The notes below the pieces were generated by a model, which saw only the letters and a program-made list of their open reading frames with translations, was not told where the DNA came from and ran no database searches. Made by a program: the position numbers and the translations under genes. Positions 16,530 through 26,097 of a stretch of 64,000 bases of DNA are shown here, piece after piece (the stretch's first letter is position 1; the number at the start of each line of letters is the position of its first letter). Source of the stretch: Mycoavidus cysteinexigens_B (GTDB lineage: Bacteria > Pseudomonadota > Gammaproteobacteria > Burkholderiales > Burkholderiaceae); assembly GCA_031963465.1 (NCBI GenBank), contig JASSUG010000002.1:248001-312000 (forward strand). The letters run 5' to 3'.

Positions 16530-18305
16530 TTAAAAGGTGCGTGCCTTTGGCGGTATGGTTTCAACTGTCAGCGGCTTCATTCGCACGGGCTTATAGTCCA
16601 AACGATTATCCGCGCTATACCAAAGAGTATGGTGCAGCCAATCTCCGTCGTCGCGCTCTGGGTAATCGCGGTGCGCATGTGCGCCACGGCTTTCTTTACG
16701 CGCTTCGGCTGAAGTGATCGTGGCACGTGCAACTTCAATCAAATTAGCCAATTCGAGTGCTTCGACCCGCGCCGTATTAAATACTTTTGATTTATCTCGC
16801 AAGTGCACACGTTTAACGCGCTCAGTCAACTCGCTCATTTTTGCAACGCCTGCTGCGAGTAATTCACTGGTCCGGAAAACGCCGGCATGAGCTTGCATGG
16901 TCTGACGAATATCGCCCGCAATATGCTGTGTATACTCACCAGTTGTGCTTTCCTCAAGCTCAGCTAACCGCGCCAACGTACGTTCAGCAGCATCGGCTGG
17001 CAGCGGTTTATGCTCTGCTTGAGCCTTCACTTGCTGAATAATATGGTTACCTGCAGCCCGGCCAAATACAACCAAATCCAGTAATGAATTAGTGCCGAGA
17101 CGATTAGCGCCATGCACTGATACGCACGAACATTCGCCAACAGCGTAAAAACCGCTGACTGGGGCTTGATGATTACCCTCTTTGCCAACCACCTGACCAT
17201 GAATGTTGGTCGGGATACCGCCCATTTGATAATGGATTGTAGGCACCACTGGAATCGCCTCTAAAATACAATCCACATTGGCAAATTTAAGCGCGATTTC
17301 ACGGATTGACGGCAGTCGTTTTACAATGGTTTCAGCCCCAATATGCGATAAATCCAATAGCACATGGTCTCGCTGTGGCCCACAGCCGCGGCCTTCTTTG
17401 ATTTCTTGGTCCATTGCGCGGGAAACAAAATCGCGCGGCGCAAGATCTTTCAGAGTGGGCGCATAACGCTCCATAAAACGTTCGCCATGGGCATTGCGTA
17501 AAATTCCACCTTCGCCACGCACCCCTTCTGTAATCAAAACGCCAGCGCCGGCTACCCCAGTTGGATGAAACTGCCAAAACTCCATATCTTGGAGGGGAAT
17601 ACCGGCCCGTGCAGCCATGCCAAGACCATCGCCCGTATTGATAAATGCATTGGTTGAAGCCGCATAAATACGGCCAGCGCCACCCGTTGCAAAGAGTGTG
17701 CACTTGGCTTCCATAATATAAACTTCACCCGTTTCCATTTCGAGCGCAGTCACGCCAAGCACGTTGCCCTCTTGATCGCGAATCAGATCAAGCGCCATCC
17801 ATTCAACGAAGAAGTGAGTTTTTGCTTTGACATTTTGTTGATAAAGCGTATGCAGCAGTGCGTGGCCGGTTCGATCCGCCGCGGCACAAGCACGCTGTAC
17901 CGGTTTCTCGCCATAGTTCGCAGTATGTCCGCCAAACGGGCGTTGATAAATCGTACCATCAGGGTTACGATCAAACGGCATGCCAAAATGCTCAAGCTCA
18001 TACACTGCACGTGGCGCCTCACGACACATGAATTCAATCGCGTCTTGGTCGCCGAGCCAATCTGAGCCTTTAATCGTGTCATAAAAATGATAATGCCAGT
18101 TATCTTCACTCATATTGCCCAGCGAGGCACCAATACCACCTTGAGCTGCAACGGTATGTGAGCGAGTTGGGAACACCTTAGATAATACGGCGACCGACAA
18201 ACCCGCTTGCGCCAATTGCAAAGATGCCCGCATGCCCGAGCCTCCCGCACCGACAATCACTACATCAAAACGCCGGCGGGGTAGCGTACTCTTAATTGCG
18301 GCCAT
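16530..18305 (-). CDS. sdhA: Succinate dehydrogenase flavoprotein subunit
   Basis: The product is 591 aa. Oxidises succinate to fumarate and reduces the bound FAD. The FAD dinucleotide fold is VVIVGAGGSGMRASL, the flavin-linking His is in SHTVAAQGGIGA, and the active-site segments are FHPTGVAGAGVLITEGVRGE and GANRLGTNSLLDLVVFGRAA. The ATG at 18305 (MAAIKSTLPRRRFD) has a GGAGAG ribosome site; a longer frame adds 18 Cys-rich residues that do not fit. It is 2 bp downstream of sdhD. Confidence 0.97.
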   Translation of the reverse strand: MAAIKSTLPRRRFDVVIVGAGGSGMRASLQLAQAGLSVAVLSKVFPTRSHTVAAQGGIGASLGNMSEDNWHYHFYDTIKGSDWLGDQDAIEFMCREAPRAVYELEHFGMPFDRNPDGTIYQRPFGGHTANYGEKPVQRACAAADRTGHALLHTLYQQNVKAKTHFFVEWMALDLIRDQEGNVLGVTALEMETGEVYIMEAKCTLFATGGAGRIYAASTNAFINTGDGLGMAARAGIPLQDMEFWQFHPTGVAGAGVLITEGVRGEGGILRNAHGERFMERYAPTLKDLAPRDFVSRAMDQEIKEGRGCGPQRDHVLLDLSHIGAETIVKRLPSIREIALKFANVDCILEAIPVVPTIHYQMGGIPTNIHGQVVGKEGNHQAPVSGFYAVGECSCVSVHGANRLGTNSLLDLVVFGRAAGNHIIQQVKAQAEHKPLPADAAERTLARLAELEESTTGEYTQHIAGDIRQTMQAHAGVFRTSELLAAGVAKMSELTERVKRVHLRDKSKVFNTARVEALELANLIEVARATITSAEARKESRGAHAHRDYPERDDGDWLHHTLWYSADNRLDYKPVRMKPLTVETIPPKARTF

Positions 18306-18307
18306 TC

Positions 18308-18676
18308 TTATACTCTCCACAGAATCTGCACGGCATAACCTGCACATGCAAGCAGCCATACGATCGTCAACACTTGCAACGTAAGCCGCACACTAAGCGG
18401 CTTCACGTAATCCATCCAAATATCACGCAGGCCAACCCAAGCATGATAAAAAAGCGCCAGTAATGCAACAAAAGTAGCTGTTTTCATCCATTGCGCAGCA
18501 AAAATCGATGCCCAACCGTCATATGAAAAAGCTTTTGCAGCAAAAAACCAGACGAGCAAAATAAGGGTATAAATCGCCATCACCGCGGCGCTCACCCGTT
18601 GCGCTAGCCAGTCGCGCAACCCGTAATGTGCGCCCACCACGAGACGCTTTGGGCCAAGATTATTTTGGCTTGCCAT
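18308..18676 (-). CDS. sdhD: Succinate dehydrogenase membrane anchor subunit
   Basis: The product is 122 aa with three membrane helices (AAVMAIYTLILLVWFFAAKA, TFVALLALFYHAWVGLRDI, LQVLTIVWLLACAGYAV). The HAWVGLRDIWMDYVK motif contributes the heme b ligand and quinone site. The gene is directly adjacent to sdhC (start at 18676, sdhC stop at 18677). Confidence 0.95.
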   Translation of the reverse strand: MASQNNLGPKRLVVGAHYGLRDWLAQRVSAAVMAIYTLILLVWFFAAKAFSYDGWASIFAAQWMKTATFVALLALFYHAWVGLRDIWMDYVKPLSVRLTLQVLTIVWLLACAGYAVQILWRV

Positions 18677-19087
18677 TTAAAAAACCCCAAATAGTTTGAG
18701 CGCAATAGCAAACGTGACTATTGACGAAAGGACGAATACAACAGCAGCGGTCTTCTTACTGGCGGCTTTAGCCACTCCATAATGCATATCCATCAGCAAG
18801 TGACGAAGACCTGCAAAAAAATGAAATGCAAATGCCCAAATAACCAACAAAAGGCTTAACTTGACCAGCACACCGCTCGCGAAACCCTTTAGCACCTCGA
18901 AGCTCGTTGCCGAAGCCAGGCTTTGCTCGAACAAATACAAAGAAAACGGCAAGGAAAGAAAAAGCAGCGCCCCGCTAATACGATGCAAAATTGACACCAT
19001 CCCTGCTAACGGAAGCCGGTAACTGAGTATCTGCCTAATTCCAATATTACGAAATTCCGGCCTTGGTTTTTTGCTAGCTTCAGCCAT
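18677..19087 (-). CDS. sdhC: Succinate dehydrogenase cytochrome b556 subunit
   Basis: The product is about 136 aa with three membrane helices. LAGMVSILHRISGALLFLSLP and FHFFAGLRHLLMDMHYG are the SdhC quinone-site and heme-ligand motifs. The ATG at 19087 (MAEASKKPRPEFRNIG) is preferred to 19102 because GAGG lies nine bases upstream. First gene of the sdhCDAB-sdhE-gltA cluster, so the operon promoter should lie in 19088-19299. That stretch contains no gene, and I see no confident promoter in it. Confidence 0.93.
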   Translation of the reverse strand: MAEASKKPRPEFRNIGIRQILSYRLPLAGMVSILHRISGALLFLSLPFSLYLFEQSLASATSFEVLKGFASGVLVKLSLLLVIWAFAFHFFAGLRHLLMDMHYGVAKAASKKTAAVVFVLSSIVTFAIALKLFGVF

Positions 19088-19299
19088 ACGGTTAAACCTC
19101 ATTGAATCACACAGCCCGAGATTTTAACGCGTTTTCTGCTTGTCTGACACTGTGGAGACTTCGCATAATTAAAATCTGCGCGCGCAGACCCCTTGCAAAT
19201 AGATGAGTTAAGCAAGTTATAAGGCGGGCTAAAAAAATTTAAATATTAGCAAACAGCCCCTAGGTTAAACCCACGTGGACAGCACAAAGGCAAAATGCT

Positions 19300-19680
19300 T
19301 TATGTCAGCCCACTCAGCTCGGGCAGGCCCGTGATCTCTTTAATCGTATCTGATCCTAATCCCATATTCCGCAGATTTTGGGCGATTGCCAGCGCTTTCT
19401 GGCGCTCACCTTCTTGCCGTCCTTCTTGCCGTCCTTCATCTCGTAATAATTGCCCTAGCGTGCTCATTTCTTTATCCTCTCGACATTGCCTTTCGTTTTC
19501 CATCAAAAATTGCAAAAACCGCTTATCATCATCTCGACCTTCTTCAACCAAATAGTAGATTAAATGCCGAAATTTTTCAACAGGTAATGGGTGGCATTGC
19601 ATCAACTCCGTCAACGTCGGCGCAAACTGCATTAAATTCCGAGTGCCGATATATTTTTGTGCTAACGTTAATGCCGCCAT
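19300..19680 (-). pseudogene. Rpn-family nuclease, C-terminal fragment
   Basis: 126 codons matching the C-terminal half of Rpn/YhgA-like proteins: LTELMQCHPLPVEKFRHLIY, LGQLLRDEGRQEGRQEGE and ALAIAQNLRNMG...IKEITGL. The N-terminal PD-(D/E)XK nuclease half (about 190 residues) is missing, and the upstream DNA is a gntR fragment. It resembles the tail of the gene at 4610-5697 but is divergent, so it is a separate old copy. Confidence 0.8.
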
Positions 19681-19765
19681 ATGTTGTACGCAGCAGATAA
19701 TTTATAGTCAGCCGAACGGCTATATTCTTTTAATCTACAAGCTGAATGCGTTTATTAGTATTAAT

Positions 19766-19885
19766 TTAAGTCATTCTAATAATAAAACGTATCAGCCATA
19801 TACCAACCATACCGGACCTCAAGCAGGCGATCGCCATAAGTATAAGGCACTAGATCAACGCCTAATAGCAGGTGACCTAGTACCC
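19766..19885 (-). pseudogene. Degenerate duplicate of the gntR 3' end
   Basis: About 120 bp aligning with the 3' end of the GntR gene at 20637-20757. Blocks such as CATTCTRATAATAAAACG, CATATACCAACC/CACATACCAACC and GCGATCGCCATAAG/CCGATCGCCATAGG are shared, with scattered substitutions. It covers part of the C-terminal UTRA domain only. Elsewhere in 19681-20000 nothing else is recognisable. Confidence 0.78.
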
Positions 19886-20000
19886 GCCGTCTCAAAAGAA
19901 TTTCTGCATTATTTGGCAATTGTCTTACTGCCTCTCCTATTAGGGAAACAGTAAAATTTGACTTTAATTTTAATCAGAAAAACCTAGCACAAGGTATGGT

Positions 20001-20408
20001 TTATTTAGAGGTTGGCACCTCTTTATTGGTTTCAATATGAGCTAACGATCCAGCTAAATCCCGACACTGCTTGTCCACATAGGTCGACTGTAGCCTCTGC
20101 AGTCGAGCCTGTGCAGCTCTCTTCTCGACTGTCGCTGCATTCCCCAAATCCATAAAAAACAAAGGTACAAGTAAAAATACCCCTGTCACTCCTAATACAA
20201 GATTTTGTGCCGTTTGACGATGCCCATCTGACTCACTCGTGTTTAGCAGCATCTGCACTTGGTGGATTTCTTCCGAGATTGACTGGCAATTCTTAGTTTC
20301 GTCTCCTATCTGTGCGATTGGCACCGGATTGGCGATGCTACGCATACAGCCTGTTAAAACAAGATTTAGGGACAATCCTATGGCTAGTACAGCTTGATAC
20401 TTTTTCAT
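20001..20408 (-). CDS. Small lipoprotein of unknown function
   Basis: The product is 135 aa. A type II signal peptide (KKYQAVLAIGLSLNLVLTGC) puts the lipidated Cys at residue 21, followed by Met-Arg, which suggests the outer membrane. The mature part has a helical segment (SISEEIHQVQMLL), a second hydrophobic stretch (LVLGVTGVFLLVPLFFMDLG) and a coiled-coil-like helix (AAQARLQRLQSTYV) ending in a Cys-containing tail. I do not recognise the family. It stands alone between two gene fragments and the GntR gene. The gap 20409-20634 shows no gene. Confidence 0.8.
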   Translation of the reverse strand: MKKYQAVLAIGLSLNLVLTGCMRSIANPVPIAQIGDETKNCQSISEEIHQVQMLLNTSESDGHRQTAQNLVLGVTGVFLLVPLFFMDLGNAATVEKRAAQARLQRLQSTYVDKQCRDLAGSLAHIETNKEVPTSK

Positions 20409-20634
20409 TATTTTAGCCCTATTTAAACAATAATTGATTAAGAGTTGCTTTGAGTCGGTTGGGGATTGTACTTGTTTTATTTCCTGAAAACAAATGATTC
20501 TTTCATATTTCTAAAATATGAAAAACTTAATTTATAAAATACAAAATATTTATAATGAATAATTTTCCATTGAGGACAGCTGGTGACTGAAGACATGCGT
20601 CAAAAATCAATACCTTACAAACATGCCCATTAAA

Positions 20635-21426
20635 TTAACTTAAATCATTCTGATAATAAAACGCGTCAGTCACATACCAACCGCGCCGAACTTCGACCGG
20701 CCGATCGCCATAGGTATAAGACACCCGATCAACGCTTAATAGCGGGTGGCCCGGTTCCACACCAAGTACGGCGGCAACCTCATCAGCAGCGGCTAGCGCA
20801 CGAATTTTTTCCGAAGCACGAATCATCCGCGTACCAAATTCTGTTTCAAATAGTACATAAAGCGGCCCATGATACGCAGCCAACCGTTCTAGCGTCAGGC
20901 CCCTAAATAAATTGCCCGGCAACCAAATTTCATCGAAGACGGCAACAACTCCACTAAACTTCAGAGTACGTTTGATAAGTACAACGGGCTCATTGGGTTG
21001 AAGCTCGAGCGGCCGAGCAATCTCAACCGGTGCGCGTAGGCGCCGGCACTCAAGCAAATGACTTTCATATACGTTCGGCACGCCCGCTTCCGGCAGTAAG
21101 CGCAAAAAACGAAATTGCGCACGCGCTTCACTATGCGTCGCAACAAAAGTGCCTTTGCCTTGTCGGCGGATAAGCAAATTTTCAGCAGCCAACACACTGA
21201 TTGCTTTGCGTACAGTTCCTTGACTGACTTTATAGCGCGTGGCAAGCTCAACTTCACTCGGAATCGGTTCACCTGGCTTCCACTCACCGAGCTCTAAACT
21301 CTGTGTAATGAGAGCTTTTATTTGTTGATAGAGAGGGCTAAAGGTAGGAGAAAGCGGCAACTCTACCTGTGCGCTGTGCTCAGTTTCAGTAGTCGCCTTC
21401 GACAAGGTGGCAGAACGAGTATTCAT
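20635..21426 (-). CDS. GntR/HutC-family transcriptional regulator
   Basis: The product is 263 aa. The N-terminal winged helix-turn-helix (about residues 30-100) includes PLYQQIKALITQSL, PGEPIPSEVELATRYKVSQG and TVRKAISVLAAENLLIRRQG. The C-terminal UTRA effector domain (about 110-255) ends VEVRRGWYVTDAFYYQNDL. It is divergent from mdh, with a palindrome between them, so it probably represses mdh and its own gene in response to a TCA-related acid. The effector cannot be read from the sequence. Confidence 0.92.
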   Translation of the reverse strand: MNTRSATLSKATTETEHSAQVELPLSPTFSPLYQQIKALITQSLELGEWKPGEPIPSEVELATRYKVSQGTVRKAISVLAAENLLIRRQGKGTFVATHSEARAQFRFLRLLPEAGVPNVYESHLLECRRLRAPVEIARPLELQPNEPVVLIKRTLKFSGVVAVFDEIWLPGNLFRGLTLERLAAYHGPLYVLFETEFGTRMIRASEKIRALAAADEVAAVLGVEPGHPLLSVDRVSYTYGDRPVEVRRGWYVTDAFYYQNDLS

Positions 21427-21479
21427 TGTAGTATTGAATCACAGCGCACTCACACCGTCTACCCGCCGCTTTAATTTAT

Positions 21480-21499
21480 ATGTCTTATATAAGATACAT
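21480..21499. promoter_or_regulatory. Palindromic operator between gntR and mdh
   Basis: ATGTCTTATATAAGATACAT is an almost perfect dyad (ATGT-CTTATATAAG-ACAT with a one-base offset). It lies in the 174-bp divergent promoter region, 54 bp before gntR and about 100 bp before mdh. Spacing and symmetry fit a GntR dimer site. Confidence 0.7.
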
Positions 21500-21600
21500 G
21501 ATAATGTTGACTTTCGCGACAGCGGCTTTTAGACTTGGGGTCGACTAGGCGCTGCGCCGCCTACACGCGGATTGTTCAATGACTCATTCAGGAAATAATT

Positions 21601-22584
21601 ATGTCTAAACCTGCACAGCGTATCGCCATCTCCGGTGCTGCCGGGCAAATTGCTTACTCGCTGCTCTTTCGTATTGCCAATGGTGATCTACTTGGTAAAG
21701 ATCAGCCTGTAATTTTGCAACTGCTGGATCTGCCGCAGGCTCAAGCAGCCGTGAAAGGGGTGGTGATGGAGCTTGAGGATTGCGCCTTTGGACTGCTGCA
21801 AGACATTATTATTACAGATGATCCTAAAATTGCTTTTAAGGACGCCGATTTTGTTTTGTTAGTTGGCGCACGACCGCGTTCAAAAGGGATGGAGCGCAAA
21901 GATCTACTCAGCGCCAACGCTGAAATCTTTACCGTGCAAGGCCGCGCTTTAAATGAGGTAGCCAGCCGTAATGTCAAAATACTCGTGGTCGGCAACCCCG
22001 CTAACACAAATGCCTACATCGCAATGAAATCTGCGCCCGATTTACCGCAGAAAAATTTCACCTCAATGATGCGCCTTGATCACAATCGCGCTTTGTCGCA
22101 ACTCGCCGCTCAATCGGGTCAGTCAATCACAGACATTGAGAAAATTATTGTGTGGGGCAATCATTCGCCTACGATGTATCCCGATTTCCGTTTCGCCACG
22201 GTTAACGGCGCTAGCTTAGAGCAGATGATCAATGATGAGGCCTGGAATCGCGAGGTCTTTATGCCAACTGTCGCTAAACGCGGAACCGCCGTGATCGAAG
22301 CGCGTGGCTTGTCGTCGGCAGCCTCCGCAGCCAATGCAGCGATTGATCATATGCGCGACTGGGTACTGGGCAGCAACGGGCGCTGGGTTACCATGGGCGT
22401 GCCATCCAATGGAGCCTATGGCATTCCTGAGGAGTTGCTCTATGGTTTTCCAGTGACAACAGCAAACGGAGAGTACACTTTAGTGTCAGATCTTGAGATC
22501 GATGCGTTTTCACGCGAGCGGATGGATCTGGCGCTGCAAGAATTGCTCGAAGAGCAGAACGGTGTAAAACACCTGCTTGGGTAG
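21601..22584 (+). CDS. mdh: Malate dehydrogenase
   Basis: The product is 327 aa. NAD-dependent oxidation of malate to oxaloacetate in the TCA cycle. The NAD fold is SGAAGQIAYSLLFRIANG. The mobile loop/active site is VGARPRSKGMERKDLL, with MRLDHNRALSQLA and the catalytic His in WGNHSPTMYPDFR. The start is supported by AGGAA six bases upstream. It is divergent from the GntR regulator. Confidence 0.97.
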   Translation: MSKPAQRIAISGAAGQIAYSLLFRIANGDLLGKDQPVILQLLDLPQAQAAVKGVVMELEDCAFGLLQDIIITDDPKIAFKDADFVLLVGARPRSKGMERKDLLSANAEIFTVQGRALNEVASRNVKILVVGNPANTNAYIAMKSAPDLPQKNFTSMMRLDHNRALSQLAAQSGQSITDIEKIIVWGNHSPTMYPDFRFATVNGASLEQMINDEAWNREVFMPTVAKRGTAVIEARGLSSAASAANAAIDHMRDWVLGSNGRWVTMGVPSNGAYGIPEELLYGFPVTTANGEYTLVSDLEIDAFSRERMDLALQELLEEQNGVKHLLG

Positions 22585-22629
22585 TCGCTATTGTTTTTAC
22601 TTGAAGTTACGATATATAAGGAGACTTGT

Positions 22630-23121
22630 ATGAGAAACTTAGTTATCGCTGTCCTCACCTATCTATTCGCTATCGTACCGGGGGTGCTAGCGAGCAACGC
22701 TGTGGCGCACACAGCTCAAACCGCTCAAACCGCCTCCCCCTCAAAACCCTCTATTAAGGTAGAGCGCTCGCGCACCAAACATGCTGCACACAAAAAAACC
22801 GCTGCTAAGCCAGTGAAATGGTTGTGTAAAGGCAAAGAAACACTCTGGATCACCGGCGATATGCAGCGCGATCAAATCCTCACCATGCGTTGGGGCGGGA
22901 ATAACTACCGACTGCCGCGCGTCCAAACTACGACCGGCGCTGATCGTTTCTATGATCCGGCCAGCGGGATGAATTGGATTGTGATTCCGTCCAAAGCAAT
23001 GCTATTCAATGATAAAGGCCAGCATAAAAGACGCCTTGCCGATGAATGTAGGTCACCCGAAATGATTGCTAAGGATACCCCCGCTCCAACCCAAGCAGAG
23101 GGAATCCGTAAAGCTCGCTAA
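22630..23121 (+). CDS. Exported MliC-like (C-type lysozyme inhibitor-like) protein
   Basis: The product is about 163 aa. A Sec signal peptide (NLVIAVLTYLFAIVPGVLA) is followed by a Lys/Thr-rich linker. The C-terminal domain (about residues 60-150) starts WLCKGKETLWITG, contains MRWGGNNYRLPRV and ends at a second Cys (RLADEC). This layout resembles the MliC/PliC fold, where paired Cys residues frame a small barrel that inhibits host lysozyme. The match is by pattern only. The ATG at 22630 has AAGGAGA upstream. It sits between mdh and acnA, 45 bp after mdh. Confidence 0.65.
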   Translation: MRNLVIAVLTYLFAIVPGVLASNAVAHTAQTAQTASPSKPSIKVERSRTKHAAHKKTAAKPVKWLCKGKETLWITGDMQRDQILTMRWGGNNYRLPRVQTTTGADRFYDPASGMNWIVIPSKAMLFNDKGQHKRRLADECRSPEMIAKDTPAPTQAEGIRKAR

Positions 23122-23251
23122 CGAACGGTCGTGCGCAAATCATAGCGCAGATGCTTTCTCGTACTGACGCACAGTGCTATAAATGCAATACATCAGCATC
23201 AGTGGGAAAAAGCGACGCATAGGATTTGCGATTTCTGCTCATAAGGAAAAA

Positions 23252-25987
23252 ATGGTTCACACTCTTTACAACACACTCAAAGAATTCGATAGCGGTACTA
23301 GCACCGGTGCATTTTACTCGCTGCCACAGCTAGGGCAGGCGCTTAACCTTAAGCTTGAGCGCCTGCCCGTTTCAATCAGGCTCATACTTGAGTCGGTCTT
23401 GCGTAACTATGACGACCTCAAAATCACTCGCACGCATATCGAGCAACTCGCAAACTGGAAACCCAATGCAATTCGCACTGAAGAAATTCCGTTTGTTGTC
23501 GCGCGCGTCGTTTTACAAGATTTCACAGGTGTGCCGCTGCTGGCCGATATTGCAGCCATGCGCGATGTGGCTAAACAAATGGGACGGGATCCGAAATCGA
23601 TTGAGCCACTGGTGCCTGTTGATTTAGTGGTGGATCACTCAGTTCAGATCGATTATTTTCGCCGCGAAGATGCGCTCGATTTAAATATGAAGCTGGAGTT
23701 TCAGCGCAACCAAGAGCGCTACCAATTCATGAAATGGGGCATGCAAGCGTTTGATACATTCCGCGTGGTGCCGCCTGGTATTGGCATTGTCCACCAAGTC
23801 AATCTTGAATATTTTGCGCGGGGCGTGCACCAGAAGAAGGATCTAACGGATCCTCGCCATAACCCCATTTACTACCCCGATACGCTAGTGGGTACGGATA
23901 GCCATACCACCATGATTAACGGTATTGGCGTGATTGGCTGGGGAGTCGGTGGTATTGAAGCGGAAGCAGCCATGCTCGGCCAGCCGGTATATTTGCTGAC
24001 CCCTGATGTGATTGGCTTTGAGTTAAAAGGCCAACTACGTGAAGGTCTTACTGCCACTGACCTGGTATTGACAGTGACTGAACTCTTGCGCAAAGAAAAA
24101 GTCGTCGGCACATTTGTTGAATTCTTCGGCGAGGGGGCTGCTTCAATCGCCGTACCGGACCGGGCAACCATCAGCAATATGGCACCCGAATATGGGGCTA
24201 CGATGGGTTTTTTCCCAGTCGATGATAAGACTATCGAATATTTTGAAAACACCGGCCGTACCCCAAAAGAAATTGACGCGTTCCGTAATTACTTTAAAGC
24301 GCAGCACCTCTATGGCATGCCCGCGGCCGGTCAAATCGACTATACCCGGATCATCACGCTGGATCTAGCGACCGTAACTCCGTCACTGGCTGGCCCTAAG
24401 CGGCCGCAAGACCGCATCGAGCTTGGTCAGATGAAACAAACTTTCACTGAACTCTTCTCAAAGCCCGTCACTGAAAACGGTTTTTCTAAAGACAACAGCG
24501 TGCTCGATCAAGCCTATAAGACCCGTGATGGCCTGCCAATTAAAAATGGCGATATCTTGATTGCAGCGATTACGTCCTGTACCAACACCTCCAATCCAAG
24601 CGTGCTACTTGCTGCTGGCTTACTTGCCAAGAAAGCGGTTGAAATGGGCCTCAGTGTCGCCCCGCATATTAAGACTTCTCTGGCGCCTGGCTCACGGGTT
24701 GTTACCGAATATTTAAATGCAACCGGCCTCACGCCTTATCTTGAGAAGCTCGGTTTTACCCTCGCCGCTTACGGCTGTACAACGTGTATTGGCAATGCCG
24801 GCGACCTCACGCCAGCCCTTAACGAAGCAATCATCCAGCACGATCTCGTGGCCGCTGCCGTGTTATCGGGTAATCGCAACTTCGAGGCACGGATTCACCC
24901 GAATCTGCGGGCCAATTTTCTGGCCTCGCCTCCGCTGGTAGTAGCCTATGCAATCGCCGGTACCATCATGCGCGATTTAATGACTGAGCCGCTTGGCCAG
25001 GGTAAAGGCAAGGATGGAAAAGTACGAGATATTTATCTCGGCGATATCTGGCCGTCAAGCCATGAAATCCACCAATTGCTCAAGGTCGCGCTGAATGCAG
25101 AAGTATTCAAAAAAAACTACGCGCAGCTTACCCAAAAAGGCGATTTGTGGAGCAAGATTGAAGGCATTGAAGGCCAAACCTATAACTGGCCAAAATCGAC
25201 TTACATTGCACAGCCACCCTTTTTTACTGATTTTAGGATGCAGCCCGCGGCTCATCAGACGAGCGTTAAAAACGCGCGTGCACTCGGCATTTTTGGCGAT
25301 TCAGTTACGACTGACCACATCAGTCCGGCCGGCGCGATCAAAGAAACCTCTCCTGCTGGCTTATGGCTGCAAAAAAATGGCGTGCTTAAAGCTGATTTCA
25401 ACAGCTATGGTTCACGCCGTGGCAACCATGAAATTATGATGCGCGGAACCTTTGCCAATGTCCGCATCAAAAATTTGATGGTGCCGCTGCAGGCTGACGG
25501 TACGCGCATTGAAGGCGGAATTACCCTTCATCAACCCAGCGGAGAAGTGTTATCCATTTATGATGCGGCCATGCGCTACATTGCTGAAGGCGTGCCAACG
25601 ATTGTCTTTGGTGGTGAAGAATACGGCACAGGCTCCTCGCGCGACTGGGCCGCCAAAGGAACTCAATTGCTCGGCGTAAAGGCGGTGATTGCCTGCAGCT
25701 TTGAGCGAATTCATCGCTCGAATTTAGTCGGCATGGGGGTTTTGCCGCTGCAATTTATGAGCGGCGTGAGCGCGCAAACGTTAAAGCTACAGGGCGATGA
25801 AAGCTTTGATCTTGAGGGCTTTGAGCACATCAAGCCACAGCAGCAGGTTACGCTCACCATCCACCGCGCCAATGGCGCGCAGCAACGCGTGCCTTTATTG
25901 CTGCGCATCGATACGCCAATTGAAGTGGATTACTACCAGCATGGCGGTATTTTGCCGTTTGTGCTGCGTTCGCTGCTCGCTGATTAA
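23252..25987 (+). CDS. acnA: Aconitate hydratase A
   Basis: The product is 911 aa. Interconverts citrate and isocitrate. The [4Fe-4S] ligands are the Cys of SCTNTSNPSVL and the pair in YGCTTCIGNAG. The C-terminal swivelling domain shows SYGSRRGNHEIMMRGTFANV and GEEYGTGSSRDWAAKG. The start at 23252 (MVHTLYNTLKEF) has AAGGAAA upstream; an in-frame start at 23183 would add 23 basic residues not typical of AcnA. With mdh, sdh and gltA it covers much of the TCA cycle. Confidence 0.97.
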   Translation: MVHTLYNTLKEFDSGTSTGAFYSLPQLGQALNLKLERLPVSIRLILESVLRNYDDLKITRTHIEQLANWKPNAIRTEEIPFVVARVVLQDFTGVPLLADIAAMRDVAKQMGRDPKSIEPLVPVDLVVDHSVQIDYFRREDALDLNMKLEFQRNQERYQFMKWGMQAFDTFRVVPPGIGIVHQVNLEYFARGVHQKKDLTDPRHNPIYYPDTLVGTDSHTTMINGIGVIGWGVGGIEAEAAMLGQPVYLLTPDVIGFELKGQLREGLTATDLVLTVTELLRKEKVVGTFVEFFGEGAASIAVPDRATISNMAPEYGATMGFFPVDDKTIEYFENTGRTPKEIDAFRNYFKAQHLYGMPAAGQIDYTRIITLDLATVTPSLAGPKRPQDRIELGQMKQTFTELFSKPVTENGFSKDNSVLDQAYKTRDGLPIKNGDILIAAITSCTNTSNPSVLLAAGLLAKKAVEMGLSVAPHIKTSLAPGSRVVTEYLNATGLTPYLEKLGFTLAAYGCTTCIGNAGDLTPALNEAIIQHDLVAAAVLSGNRNFEARIHPNLRANFLASPPLVVAYAIAGTIMRDLMTEPLGQGKGKDGKVRDIYLGDIWPSSHEIHQLLKVALNAEVFKKNYAQLTQKGDLWSKIEGIEGQTYNWPKSTYIAQPPFFTDFRMQPAAHQTSVKNARALGIFGDSVTTDHISPAGAIKETSPAGLWLQKNGVLKADFNSYGSRRGNHEIMMRGTFANVRIKNLMVPLQADGTRIEGGITLHQPSGEVLSIYDAAMRYIAEGVPTIVFGGEEYGTGSSRDWAAKGTQLLGVKAVIACSFERIHRSNLVGMGVLPLQFMSGVSAQTLKLQGDESFDLEGFEHIKPQQQVTLTIHRANGAQQRVPLLLRIDTPIEVDYYQHGGILPFVLRSLLAD

Positions 25988-26012
25988 ATCTGCTCTCAGC
26001 ATTGGGTGCCAC

Positions 26013-26038
26013 GCCTGCCAGACAACACACTGGCAGGC
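26013..26038 (+). terminator. Hairpin downstream of acnA
   Basis: GCCTGCCAG pairs with CTGGCAGGC around an 8-nt loop, 25 bp after the acnA stop. No clear T-run follows, so termination strength is uncertain. It sits between convergent genes. Confidence 0.6.
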
Positions 26039-26097
26039 TACCTCTCAATTTTCTGGCTAGGCGCCATCCATTCTGATGAGGTTCAAATAAGCAGTAG

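Noticed and set aside
19643..19954. Plus-strand ORF of about 100 codons
   Set aside because: The DNA is a degenerate minus-strand gntR piece; the plus frame has no recognisable content.
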